NCBI GenBank assembly: GCA_964533785.1
Contig: CAZHNG010000080.1
Span: 1 to 22,046 of the forward strand
Length of the DNA: 22,046 nucleotides
Direction of reading: 5' to 3'
Source of the DNA: JANQRV01 sp964533785
GTDB taxonomy: Bacteria; Bacteroidota; Bacteroidia; Chitinophagales; Saprospiraceae
In this document: piece by piece, positions 14,966 to 22,046 of the stretch
How the letters are laid out: each line of letters begins with the position of its first letter
Numbering within the stretch: the first letter of the stretch is position 1
Position numbers and translations under genes: made by a program
The notes under the pieces: generated by a model
What the model was told of the DNA's origin: nothing
What the model saw: only the letters and a program-made list of their open reading frames with translations
Database searches by the model: none

Positions 14966-14997
14966 CAAAAATACACATGATTGGCCTCAAATGCAAA
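14966..14997 (-). promoter_or_regulatory. Bacteroidota housekeeping promoter of the sigma-factor gene
   Basis: On the minus strand the -33 box TTTG (14994-14997) and -7 box TATTTTTG (14966-14973) match the Bacteroidota consensus TTTG/TAnnTTTG exactly, with a 20-bp spacer inside the known 19-21 range. Transcription would begin near 14960, giving a leader of about 30 bases to the ATG at 14930. Confidence 0.8.
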
Positions 14998-15203
14998 AAA
15001 AATTAGCGGTAGGTACATGCTTTTTTCGATAAGGGTCCTAATATTGACATTTTATTGACTATTCCTGAAAAACGTTGTTAAAATATTTAACACCGCTCAA
15101 CCATATTGTCCGTAATCTTGTATTCTGTACGACGATATTTATCGACAAAATTGAACTACGAGTATAAAACTGGGTTATTTATTTTTACAAAAGCAGGTGC
15201 AAA

Positions 15204-15704
15204 ATGGACGTTATAAAGAATGATACTATCTATCTGCAAAATAACATTCGCTTTTTACGTAAGCGGATGAGTCTTAGTCAGGAAGAGTTAGCCAATAGGT
15301 TGGGGTTAAACCGTGGTAATATTGCATCTTACGAAAATGGTTCAGCTGAACCAAAGATTTGCAATCTTCTCAAAATGGCTGGCCTTTTTGAAGTTTCCAT
15401 ACTTGACCTAACCCAATCTGATCTCAGCGAAGAAGAGAATTACCTTCTGGCGACTGCTGCGCACCAAGGCACCTCTGATATGAAAAAGAAAACCATTGAA
15501 TCTTTTGAGGCACAGGTTTTTGAAATGGAACAGATCCTTTCCAGTATTTTTACCTGCCAAGAATACAAGAACAGTTCCATCGAGAATATGTCTGAAGATT
15601 TAAGGTATACCCTGTTTAACTTCCAGCAAATGTACGAAGTCACTTCTAAATTGCTCGATGCACACAAAGAACTGATTAACCTAACCCGCTGTAGATGTAA
15701 GTGA
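15204..15704 (+). CDS. XRE-family transcriptional regulator with coiled-coil C terminus
   Basis: A 166-aa DNA-binding protein. The XRE/Cro-C1 helix-turn-helix spans about 12-66 (IRFLRKRMSLSQEELANRLG, LNRGNIASYENGSAEPKI). A charged, mostly helical tail of about 95 residues follows and may form a coiled coil for dimerisation. The start ATG follows an A/T-rich leader. It is divergent from the sigma-factor gene across about 270 bp and lies about 100 bp before rsmG, possibly transcribed with it. No toxin-like gene is beside it, so a toxin-antitoxin role is not indicated. Targets are unknown; a short dyad GATATTTATC in its upstream region could be an operator, but it is too short to trust. Confidence 0.88.
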   Translation: MDVIKNDTIYLQNNIRFLRKRMSLSQEELANRLGLNRGNIASYENGSAEPKICNLLKMAGLFEVSILDLTQSDLSEEENYLLATAAHQGTSDMKKKTIESFEAQVFEMEQILSSIFTCQEYKNSSIENMSEDLRYTLFNFQQMYEVTSKLLDAHKELINLTRCRCK

Positions 15705-15800
15705 TCCAATCATAACCGAGCATTCCATATTTCTTTCCCCATTATTGAATTTTCTTCATCGTTAAATTCGTTTATATTAGAGCAAGAATAACTTTAGTGA

Positions 15801-16430
15801 ATGGAGGAAATTTTAAGGTACTTTCCAAATCTAAATGAAAAGCAGCAAACGCAACTGGATGCTTTAGAGTCCCTGTATCAAAACTGGAATGACAAGATCA
15901 ATTTAATTTCAAGGAAAGACATTCAAAACTTTTATCCGCACCACGTTTTACATGCTTTGAGTCTTTGCCGTTTTTTTGAGATAAGACCAAAAGCAGAAAT
16001 ATTGGATCTTGGAACGGGAGGTGGGTTCCCGGGTATTCCCATGGCGATTGCGACACCCGAAGCGAGATTCACACTTATTGACGGAAAGAAGAAAAAAATT
16101 ATGGTGGTCAATGATGTAATTGAGCAGATTGAATTGAGTAATGCTAAAGGCATGGCGATCCGTGCGGAAGAATTACGGCAAAAATTTGATTTTGTAGTTT
16201 GTCGTGCCGTAGCTTCCATCGATAAGCTATTTTTTTGGAGCCGTAGGTTACTGAAGCATAAACAAATGCATGCACTACCCAATGGGTTGATCTGCCTTAA
16301 AGGAGGGGCCAACATCAAGGAAGAACTCAAACTATTGCCTAAAAGTACCTACAGTGAAGTTTTTCCTTTGAAAGAATGGTATGATATACCTTATTTTGAA
16401 GAGAAATATATTGTTTACGTGCAGGGGTGA
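15801..16430 (+). CDS. rsmG: 16S rRNA (guanine-527 N7) methyltransferase
   Basis: A 209-aa RsmG (GidB) enzyme that methylates N7 of G527 of 16S rRNA in the small ribosomal subunit, using S-adenosylmethionine. WNDKINLISRKD (29-40) and PHHVLHALSL (46-55) match the family N-terminal signature, and the cofactor loop is ILDLGTGGGFPGIPMAI (67-83). DGKKKKI (94-100) and the CRAVASIDKL motif (about 135-144) are also typical. Its length is normal (about 205-240 aa). Loss of this gene causes low-level streptomycin resistance in other bacteria. The hairpin-rich repeat block at 16451-16596 follows it. Confidence 0.95.
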   Translation: MEEILRYFPNLNEKQQTQLDALESLYQNWNDKINLISRKDIQNFYPHHVLHALSLCRFFEIRPKAEILDLGTGGGFPGIPMAIATPEARFTLIDGKKKKIMVVNDVIEQIELSNAKGMAIRAEELRQKFDFVVCRAVASIDKLFFWSRRLLKHKQMHALPNGLICLKGGANIKEELKLLPKSTYSEVFPLKEWYDIPYFEEKYIVYVQG

Positions 16431-16450
16431 TTTGGGATATTTGACGTTAC

Positions 16451-16596
16451 AGGCTGGCCAAAAAGCCTCAATTTGCTAGATTTTCAAAATCTAGCAAATC
16501 TTAATAGATTGAAAATCAACGAAGTAAAATCTACTATCCGCCTGAGGCGGATTAGCAGATTGGATCATTTCTGGCCAGCTTGGCTAGACGCTAGAA
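16451..16596. repeat. Nested palindromes and two heptamer units between rsmG and DUF3127 gene
   Basis: Outer arms AGGCTGGCCA (16451-16460) and TGGCCAGCTT (16572-16581) pair at 9 of 10 bases. Inside is a perfect 29-bp palindrome (16471-16499; 14-base arms around a single C) that itself contains GCTAGAT. A second palindrome, ATCCGCCTGAGGCGGAT (16536-16552), is extended by AATCT/AGATT on both sides (about 16528-16561). Two heptamers GCTAGAC and GCTAGAA follow (16583-16596). The first palindrome may end the rsmG transcript, although no T run follows it. Confidence 0.75.
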
Positions 16597-16651
16597 ACCG
16601 ATGGTAATAGACAGTACAGTACATTTTATTAAAAATACAAAACAAAAAGAA

Positions 16652-17038
16652 ATGTCATTTGAAATTGTAGGAAAGCTTCACAAAAAATTTGATACGGAAA
16701 ATAAAACGGCCACTTTCCAGGCTCGTGAATTCGTTATTGAAATTGGGAGTGGTAATTACCCGCAAATGATAAAATTCCAGCTTACACAGGATCGTTGCGG
16801 ATTGATCGACCCTTTCGAAGAGGGAAAAGATATTAAAGTATTTTTTGACCTTAGGGGCCGGGAATGGAACGGTAAATATTTTACCAATTTAAATGCCTGG
16901 CGGCTTGAAGCATCTGAAGAAGCAGGTGCCGTACCCGTGCAACAAAGTAATCCGGATATGTCTTCCGATTCTTCATTTCCGACTGCGGACGATGAACCGG
17001 CTACATCACCTGAATTTGATGACGATCTGCCTTTTTGA
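16652..17038 (+). CDS. DUF3127 protein with SSB-like acidic C-terminal tail
   Basis: A 128-aa protein. Residues about 1-85 match the DUF3127 family (PF11325; MSFEIVGKLHKKFDTENKT, FQAREFVIEI, NYPQMIKFQLTQDR), a Bacteroidota group thought to have an OB-like fold. A low-complexity Ser/Pro/Asp linker is followed by DDDLPF at the very end. That resembles the DDDIPF tip by which single-stranded-DNA-binding protein recruits repair and replication enzymes. DNA binding is therefore likely but inferred. The start at 16652 is chosen over an in-frame ATG at 16601 because the family N terminus begins at MSFEI and the upstream residues overlap the repeat edge. It is expected to be cytoplasmic, and is followed by an unrelated secreted protein. 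Confidence 0.9.
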   Translation: MSFEIVGKLHKKFDTENKTATFQAREFVIEIGSGNYPQMIKFQLTQDRCGLIDPFEEGKDIKVFFDLRGREWNGKYFTNLNAWRLEASEEAGAVPVQQSNPDMSSDSSFPTADDEPATSPEFDDDLPF

Positions 17039-17181
17039 GGGGGAGATGCCAGAAGCCAGCTCTTGATCATTCCAGATACTGCTAGGTGATACGCGTCTAG
17101 TGTGATAAGGATTAGAAAATTTCAGTATTATTCAATGGAAGGGTGTCTGAGCAAGGCGACAGTACAAGTATTAAAACCACC

Positions 17182-17739
17182 ATGCATTCCATGTTCTCTA
17201 TTTTTCAAATACAATTCTTCTTATTTGTCTTCCTTCCTGTGTTCATGTCTGCACAAGGAATCACGGGTATTGGTACCCGCTGGGCGGACGAATTTCGCGA
17301 GTGGGTGATCTTGTCCGAAGAAGAGGAGATTGGTGATTTACGGATGCGGTGGCAAAACCCCAACGATTGGAGCCAATGGGATTATCGCATCGGCGAAGTT
17401 ACCGGTACCATTGAGCAAAAATGGAAGGATAATCCAAATGAATGGGAGGTACGTGGAGAAAACGAGATCGCCACGGCCAGAACTTTGGTGAGGGGGGATT
17501 TTCGTGAGTGGCGCATCACCAATAATCAAAACCAGTTGACCATTCGAACGCGCTACGGTAATATCGCCGACGAATGGGAACTTAGAAGTACCTCACATGG
17601 CAATTTCGAAATGCTCACCGTCTGGGAAGGAGATCCACGGGAATGGGTGATCATCGATGAACTCGATGCTGAGATACCACTAACCATGCGGATGGCATTG
17701 ATTTTTGTGGTGATCTATAATAGTTCTCCCAAATTTTAG
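17182..17739 (+). CDS. Secreted protein with six EW-type Trp repeats, unknown function
   Basis: A 185-aa protein from the ATG at 17182, chosen over one at 17143 because it gives a proper signal peptide: hydrophobic FFLFVFLPV followed by MSA, with cleavage probably near residue 24. The mature part is six repeats of about 22-25 residues, each with a conserved Trp (W41, W66, W88, W110, W132, W155). In most repeats the pattern is aromatic-x-(D/N/G)-x-x-x-E-W-x-(V/I/L), with the first aromatic seven residues earlier (W34, W81, Y125, W148). The spacing suggests two beta strands per repeat. I do not recognise a family. A possible AGAT-like lectin, WG-repeat or small beta-propeller fold is only a guess. 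No T9SS C-terminal domain is seen. Its neighbours give no functional clue. Confidence 0.78.
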   Translation: MHSMFSIFQIQFFLFVFLPVFMSAQGITGIGTRWADEFREWVILSEEEEIGDLRMRWQNPNDWSQWDYRIGEVTGTIEQKWKDNPNEWEVRGENEIATARTLVRGDFREWRITNNQNQLTIRTRYGNIADEWELRSTSHGNFEMLTVWEGDPREWVIIDELDAEIPLTMRMALIFVVIYNSSPKF

Positions 17740-17838
17740 GTGGGAATGGTAACGAATGCACGCACAAGCAGGCGAAGATGTCTGAAGTATGGCGTTTAAT
17801 AGCTATAGTCTACTTAGTTTTTTCTTAATTTTCAATCT

Positions 17839-18954
17839 ATGTCTTATCAAAACGAATTAAATACCAGCAAACGGATACTAATGGGGCCGGGCCCGAGTGA
17901 TGCCCATCCCCGTGTTTTAAGAGCGATGGCAACTCCGCTGATCGGCCACCTGGATCCCGAATTTGTGGAAATCATGGATGAAGTAAAAGTCATGGTACAG
18001 CAAACGTTTCAGACGGAGAATTACCTGACTTTTGTAGTCTCTGCTCCGGGTAGTGCAGGTATGGAAACCTGTCTGGTAAACTTATTGGAACCGGGAGATG
18101 AAGCTTTGATCTGCATTCACGGCGTTTTTGGTGGCCGGATGGCCGATATCGTTGAGCGCTGTGGCGCCAAAGCCATCAAAGTAGAAGCCCCCTGGGGTAA
18201 GCCCATCGATCCCCAGCAAGTAAAGGCGGCATTAGAGAACTGCAATCCTAAACTCGTGGCCATTGTCCATGCCGAAACTTCCACGGGGGTACTGCAGCCC
18301 CTCGAAGAAATTGGAAAAATGACCAAAGATGCCGGAGCACTATTTGTCGTCGATGCCGTCACTTCCTACTGCGGCGTCCCCGTTAAAGTGGATGAATGGG
18401 GTATCGATGCCATTTACTCCGGCACGCAGAAATGTCTGAGCGCACCGCCCGGTCTATCACCCGTTTCATTTAGCGATAAAGCTATCAAAGCATTGGAAAA
18501 CCGTAAAACCAAGGTGCAAAGCTGGTTTCTGGATCTGTCACTGGTAAAGAATTACTGGGGAGGAGCTAAAAGAGCCTATCACCATACGGCACCGGTCTCT
18601 GCCATTTTTGCCCTGCGGGAAGCCTACCGCATTGTTTTGGAAGAGGGCTTGGAAAATCGCTTCGCCCGGCATTACCGCAACCATGAATTGTTGAAACAAG
18701 AACTGGAAGCAGTGGGCTTTGAGTTTTTAGTGGCACCTGCTTTCCGTTTACCCATGCTGAACGCCGTCAAAGTCCCGGCAGGGATTGACGAAGCTACCGT
18801 ACGCCGCAGGTTATTGAACGAATATAACATTGAAATTGGCGGTGGTCTCGGTGCTTTTGCCGGCAAGATTTGGCGGATTGGTCTGATGGGGGAAAGCTCG
18901 ACGCCCAATCACGTGAATATGATGGTATCAGCACTGAAGACGATCATGCAATAA
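17839..18954 (+). CDS. Class V aminotransferase, alanine/serine-glyoxylate type
   Basis: A 371-aa cytoplasmic pyridoxal-phosphate enzyme of the class V aminotransferase family, alanine-glyoxylate/serine-glyoxylate aminotransferase (AGAT) branch. The N-terminal LMGPGPSDAHPRVLRAM is the family signature. D172 (VVDAVTS) should hold the pyridine nitrogen, and the Schiff-base lysine is K198 in YSGTQKCLSAPPG. The reaction would be glyoxylate plus alanine or serine to glycine plus the matching 2-oxoacid. Motifs such as APGSAGMETCLVNLLEPGD and HAETSTGVLQP support the call. A 41-bp gap separates it from the FAD/Fe-S dehydrogenase gene on the same strand, so the two are probably one operon. Purine-type or phosphonoacetaldehyde-type members have different signatures. 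Confidence 0.9.
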   Translation: MSYQNELNTSKRILMGPGPSDAHPRVLRAMATPLIGHLDPEFVEIMDEVKVMVQQTFQTENYLTFVVSAPGSAGMETCLVNLLEPGDEALICIHGVFGGRMADIVERCGAKAIKVEAPWGKPIDPQQVKAALENCNPKLVAIVHAETSTGVLQPLEEIGKMTKDAGALFVVDAVTSYCGVPVKVDEWGIDAIYSGTQKCLSAPPGLSPVSFSDKAIKALENRKTKVQSWFLDLSLVKNYWGGAKRAYHHTAPVSAIFALREAYRIVLEEGLENRFARHYRNHELLKQELEAVGFEFLVAPAFRLPMLNAVKVPAGIDEATVRRRLLNEYNIEIGGGLGAFAGKIWRIGLMGESSTPNHVNMMVSALKTIMQ

Positions 18955-18995
18955 GGCCTAAAGAATGCGGTGATCACCATTCAAATGAAATTATT

Positions 18996-21875
18996 ATGGC
19001 AATAAATAACAACCTTCTTCTGCGGGACTTACAACTGCACGTAAAAGGTGATTTGCTAATCGACCAGGCAAGTCTGGGTATATACGCTACCGATGCAAGT
19101 ATTTACCAAATACAGCCTATTGCGGTGGTTTTGCCCAAAGACGAAACTGATGTGCTCAATACCGTTAAGATCGCTAATGATCATAAGGTCAGCATTCTGC
19201 CGAGAGGCGGGGGTACGAGTTTAGCCGGACAAACCGTAGGGCATTCGGTGATTTTGGATTTTTCAAAGCATATGAATGAAGTGCTGGAGTTCAATGAGAC
19301 AGAGCGTTGGGTGAGGGTACAGCCGGGAATGGTACGAGATGAACTAAATGCTTTTTTACAACCTTACGGCTTAATCTTCGCACCCGATCCGGCTACTTCC
19401 AGCCGCGCGAATATCGGGGGTATGATCGGCAACAATTCTTCGGGGACCAAAAGCATTTTATATGGCAAAACGGTTGATCATATCATGGAATTGAAGGTGG
19501 TGCTGGCGGATGGGACAATATTACAACTGAATGAACTGGATAAACAAGAATACGAACAGAAAAAGCAGTTGCAGAACCGGGAAGGAGCTATTTACAGGAA
19601 GTTTGAGGAAATTATTCACACTAATGAAACGGAGATCCATGCCCGTTTCCCAAAGGTAATGCGGCGGGTACAAGGTTATAACCTGGATGAATTTGCCGGA
19701 AAAGATCACTGGAATTTGTCAAAGATCATTTGCGGTAGCGAAGGTACTCTGGCCACTATCCTGGAAGCTAAACTTAATCTTGAGGCCTTACCCAAGTACC
19801 GGTCCGTATGCGTGGTACACTTTTCGGAAGTGTTGGACGCTATCAGAGCAGTAAATGTGATGCTGCCTTTCCAGCCATCCGCTATTGAAATTTTGGATCA
19901 TACGGTCGTAGCCTTAAGCCGTAAAAATCTGACTACCCGCCGGCACGCACAATTTATCGAAGGCCATCCGGCCGCCATCCAGATCGTAGACTTTTATGGA
20001 GATACAAGGGAGGAAGTCATGGATCGCCCAAGACAGATGATCGCCAGACTTAAAGCAACAGGGCTGGGTTATGCTTATCCCTTGTTTCCGGAAGGTAAAG
20101 ATTACGACGATGTTTGGACCATCCGCAAGAAAGGGTTGGGGCTCATGCTAGGACTTAAAGGAGAGAAAAAACCGCTGGCTTTTATTGAAGATGCCGGCAT
20201 CCCCACGGAGGTATTGCCGGAATATATCGATAAAGTTTTGAAAATCTGCCAAAAACACGATACCCAGGCGGCTATGTATGCGCATGCCAGCGTAGGAGTG
20301 ATCCACGTGAGGCCGATCCTGGATCTGCGGCAAGCGGAGGACATCGAGCGCTTTAAAAATATTGCGGAAGAAACCTTCCAACTCGTCAAAGCATACGGCG
20401 GATCCTGGAGTGGGGAACACGGTGACGGATTGGTAAGGAGTTTTTTTCTCGACCAGTACTTCGGTGATCAGATCTATAGCGCATTAAAAGAGGTCAAGCG
20501 TTTATTCGATCCGGATAACCTGATGAATCCTGGAAAGATCGTCGATGCCCCGCCGATCGATCAACATCTACGTTACGGAACCAGTTATAGCGAAAAAGCC
20601 ATCAAGACTTTATTCCATTACCGGGAGGATGGCAGTTTCAGCAATGCCGTCCACATGTGTACGGGCGTAGGAGAATGCCGCAAAATGTCAGGTGGTACCA
20701 TGTGCCCGAGTTTCCGGGCTACGCGGGATGAAGAGCATTCTACCCGGGGACGGGCTAATGCGCTACGGCTGGCCATGTCGGGACAATTGGATGAAAACGG
20801 GCTCACCAGTCCCCGGTTGAAGGAAGTCTTGGATCTTTGTCTTTCCTGTAAAGCTTGCAAGTCTGAATGCCCCAGTAATGTAGATATGGCGAAACTGAAA
20901 AGTGAAGTCTACCAAAAACACTACGATAAGAACGGGATACCTGTACGTGATGCTTTGGTACGCGATTCAGCCAGTACTGCCGGCAAACTGGCGGGTTCCT
21001 GGCATGCTCTTTTCATCAACGACCTGTTGAAAGCCCTACCTGTACGGTGGCTTATTGAAAAATTGGCAGGAATAGACCGGCGCAGAATTTTGCCATTTTA
21101 TGCTTCGGAGACCTTTGTACAGTGGTACGAAAATCATTACCAGCCCCGAGAAGTGACCAAGGGTAAAGTGGTACTTTTTGCAGATACTTACCTGAATTAC
21201 CACGAGCCTTCTATTGGCATTAAGGCTACTCAACTATTGTCGGCAGCTGGTTATGAAGTAGTTGTTGCCGATGTAGGTTGTTGCCAGCGACCAAAAATTT
21301 CCCACGGTTTTTTGAAAGATGCTAAATATGCCGGTGTGGTCGTTGCCCGTGAATTGGATAAATATTTACAAGAAGGTTTGCCGGTATTAGTGTGTGAACC
21401 TAGTTGTGCTTCCGCATTGACGGATGACCTTCCTGATTTGCTTGATGACGAAGGTCTGGCTCAACGTTTAGCAAAAGGTATCCAACCCATTGAAGTTTTT
21501 ATGGCAGAACAGATCAAAACCGGCAAAATTGATATCCGACTTGCGGCCAAAACGTCTAATATTGCCATCCACGGTCATTGTCATCAGAAAGCATTGACGG
21601 GAACCAATCCTCTGCACTACATTTTCAACCAGGTGCAAGGGGTGGAAGTTACGGAGTTACCTACGGGTTGTTGTGGTATGGCCGGGTCTTTCGGCTACGA
21701 AAAAGAGCATTATGATATTTCGAAGAAAATTGCCGGTCAGGCGTTACTGCCGGCTATCCATAAAATGGATAAGGATACACTCCTGGTAGCTAACGGCTTC
21801 AGTTGCCGCCACCAGGTAAGGGACTTCGGTAAGCGAAAAGCGGTACATTGGGTAGAGGCATTGAGGATTAGTTAA
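18996..21875 (+). CDS. FAD/4Fe-4S 2-hydroxyacid dehydrogenase, YdiJ-like
   Basis: A 959-aa flavin and iron-sulfur oxidoreductase that joins a GlcD-like and a GlpC/GlcF-like part in one chain. An FAD-binding (PCMH/VAO) domain comes first, with RGGGTSLAGQTVG (about 70-82) and PATSSRANIGGMIGNN (132-147). The FAD-oxidase C-terminal domain follows (SVGVIHVRPI, SGEHGDGL). Iron-sulfur cysteines then occur in two groups: C555, C561, C570, and C615xxC618xxC621xxxC625P. Two CCG-type repeats (C762 C763, C800/C804, C862, C892 C893) close the protein. E. coli YdiJ, of similar size and order, oxidises D-2-hydroxyglutarate; D-lactate and glycolate are other possibilities. The ATG at 18996 is chosen because an earlier in-frame ATG lies inside the preceding gene and adds a low-similarity N terminus. 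It is the second gene of the aminotransferase pair. Confidence 0.92.
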   Translation: MAINNNLLLRDLQLHVKGDLLIDQASLGIYATDASIYQIQPIAVVLPKDETDVLNTVKIANDHKVSILPRGGGTSLAGQTVGHSVILDFSKHMNEVLEFNETERWVRVQPGMVRDELNAFLQPYGLIFAPDPATSSRANIGGMIGNNSSGTKSILYGKTVDHIMELKVVLADGTILQLNELDKQEYEQKKQLQNREGAIYRKFEEIIHTNETEIHARFPKVMRRVQGYNLDEFAGKDHWNLSKIICGSEGTLATILEAKLNLEALPKYRSVCVVHFSEVLDAIRAVNVMLPFQPSAIEILDHTVVALSRKNLTTRRHAQFIEGHPAAIQIVDFYGDTREEVMDRPRQMIARLKATGLGYAYPLFPEGKDYDDVWTIRKKGLGLMLGLKGEKKPLAFIEDAGIPTEVLPEYIDKVLKICQKHDTQAAMYAHASVGVIHVRPILDLRQAEDIERFKNIAEETFQLVKAYGGSWSGEHGDGLVRSFFLDQYFGDQIYSALKEVKRLFDPDNLMNPGKIVDAPPIDQHLRYGTSYSEKAIKTLFHYREDGSFSNAVHMCTGVGECRKMSGGTMCPSFRATRDEEHSTRGRANALRLAMSGQLDENGLTSPRLKEVLDLCLSCKACKSECPSNVDMAKLKSEVYQKHYDKNGIPVRDALVRDSASTAGKLAGSWHALFINDLLKALPVRWLIEKLAGIDRRRILPFYASETFVQWYENHYQPREVTKGKVVLFADTYLNYHEPSIGIKATQLLSAAGYEVVVADVGCCQRPKISHGFLKDAKYAGVVVARELDKYLQEGLPVLVCEPSCASALTDDLPDLLDDEGLAQRLAKGIQPIEVFMAEQIKTGKIDIRLAAKTSNIAIHGHCHQKALTGTNPLHYIFNQVQGVEVTELPTGCCGMAGSFGYEKEHYDISKKIAGQALLPAIHKMDKDTLLVANGFSCRHQVRDFGKRKAVHWVEALRIS

Positions 21876-21932
21876 GTGAGGCTGGAGGTTCATAAAACAT
21901 TATAAATCTCAACAAAATACTTTTTAAAATAT

Positions 21933-22046
21933 TAAACTTGTTCGGCGGGATCATCAAACGGCTACAAGCGGCAAATTTTATACTGCACTTTGTTAAATCC
22001 CGCAGGATTGCGGGACGCTGATGCTTTGGCATCACCTACGTTTTTT
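21933..22046. mobile_element. MITE-like foldback element, copy 2 (cut by window end)
   Basis: The first 41 bases (21933-21973) match 2760-2800 with one difference. The two then diverge: this copy has AAATTTTATACTGCAC, while copy 1 has a TCCGCCTCAGACGGA block at that point. Similarity resumes at the GTTAAATCCCGC stretch. A hairpin TCCCGCA-GGAT-TGCGGGA (21998-22015) and a second, TGATGC-TTTG-GCATCA (22019-22034), are followed by T. The right inverted repeat lies beyond the window. It begins 57 bp after the dehydrogenase stop codon and may end that transcript. Confidence 0.75.

Noticed and set aside
15051..15090. Sigma-70-like TTGACT-TAAAAT promoter before the XRE gene
   Set aside because: Bacteroidota primary sigma uses TTTG/TAnnTTTG, so an E. 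coli-type match in A/T-rich DNA is likely chance.
15204..15704. XRE gene as an antitoxin or phage repressor
   Set aside because: No toxin, integrase or other phage gene is adjacent; the next gene is rsmG.
1..22046. tRNA, rRNA or a known riboswitch
   Set aside because: I looked for cloverleaf-like segments and T-box, cobalamin or TPP-like motifs by eye and saw none; a covariance-model scan would be needed to exclude weaker ones.

Overview
The window looks like a chromosomal piece of a Bacteroidota genome, perhaps a member of the Saprospirales (the order is a guess). Signs of this: a TTTG-(20 bp)-TAnnTTTG promoter ahead of a sigma-factor gene, weak Shine-Dalgarno sequences with A-rich leaders, and Bacteroidota-style proteins (a DUF3127 protein with an SSB-like tail, an OdhB with a long Ala/Glu linker). 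I see no rRNA, tRNA, CRISPR array, phage gene or transposase gene.

Layout. 1-147 is a pure 7-bp tandem repeat. 293-2479 (+) holds a POT-family peptide transporter and a small membrane protein. 2480-3066 has no gene but carries repeat elements, one of them a 201-bp inverted-repeat element (2760-2960) with a second copy cut off by the window end (21933-22046). 3067-9054 (-) is a run of five genes: an SLC12-like cation-chloride cotransporter, lgt, a probable lipoprotein with a beta-propeller-type SdiA-regulated domain that overlaps lgt, odhB, and a small membrane protein. 9055-9470 is a divergent intergenic region full of hairpins and degenerate heptamers. 9471-10736 (+) is an iron-dependent alcohol dehydrogenase resembling hydroxyacid-oxoacid transhydrogenase. 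10857-14930 (-) holds a LysM lytic transglycosylase, a subtilisin-like protease with a SPOR domain, and an ECF sigma factor with a clear promoter. 15204-21875 (+) holds an XRE regulator, rsmG, a DUF3127 protein, a secreted protein built of six Trp-containing repeats, an alanine/serine-glyoxylate aminotransferase, and a large FAD/Fe-S oxidoreductase of the YdiJ/glycolate dehydrogenase type.

How they fit together. Most genes are housekeeping and only loosely linked. Two functional links are plausible inferences. First, the aminotransferase and FAD/Fe-S dehydrogenase pair, 41 bp apart, could oxidise a 2-hydroxyacid such as glycolate and transaminate the resulting 2-oxoacid. Second, the transhydrogenase-like enzyme, the D-2-hydroxyacid dehydrogenase and OdhB all touch 2-oxoglutarate chemistry. 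Lgt and the overlapping lipoprotein gene form an enzyme-substrate pair.

The least ordinary material is non-coding: the heptamer family, which recurs in 7-bp register around a palindrome at 9257-9400; the two-copy foldback element, which has covarying hairpins and mutually exclusive pairings; and the paired hairpins in the leader of the cotransporter gene. The secreted Trp-repeat protein is the most notable unrecognised protein. I did not find a clearly new multi-gene system.
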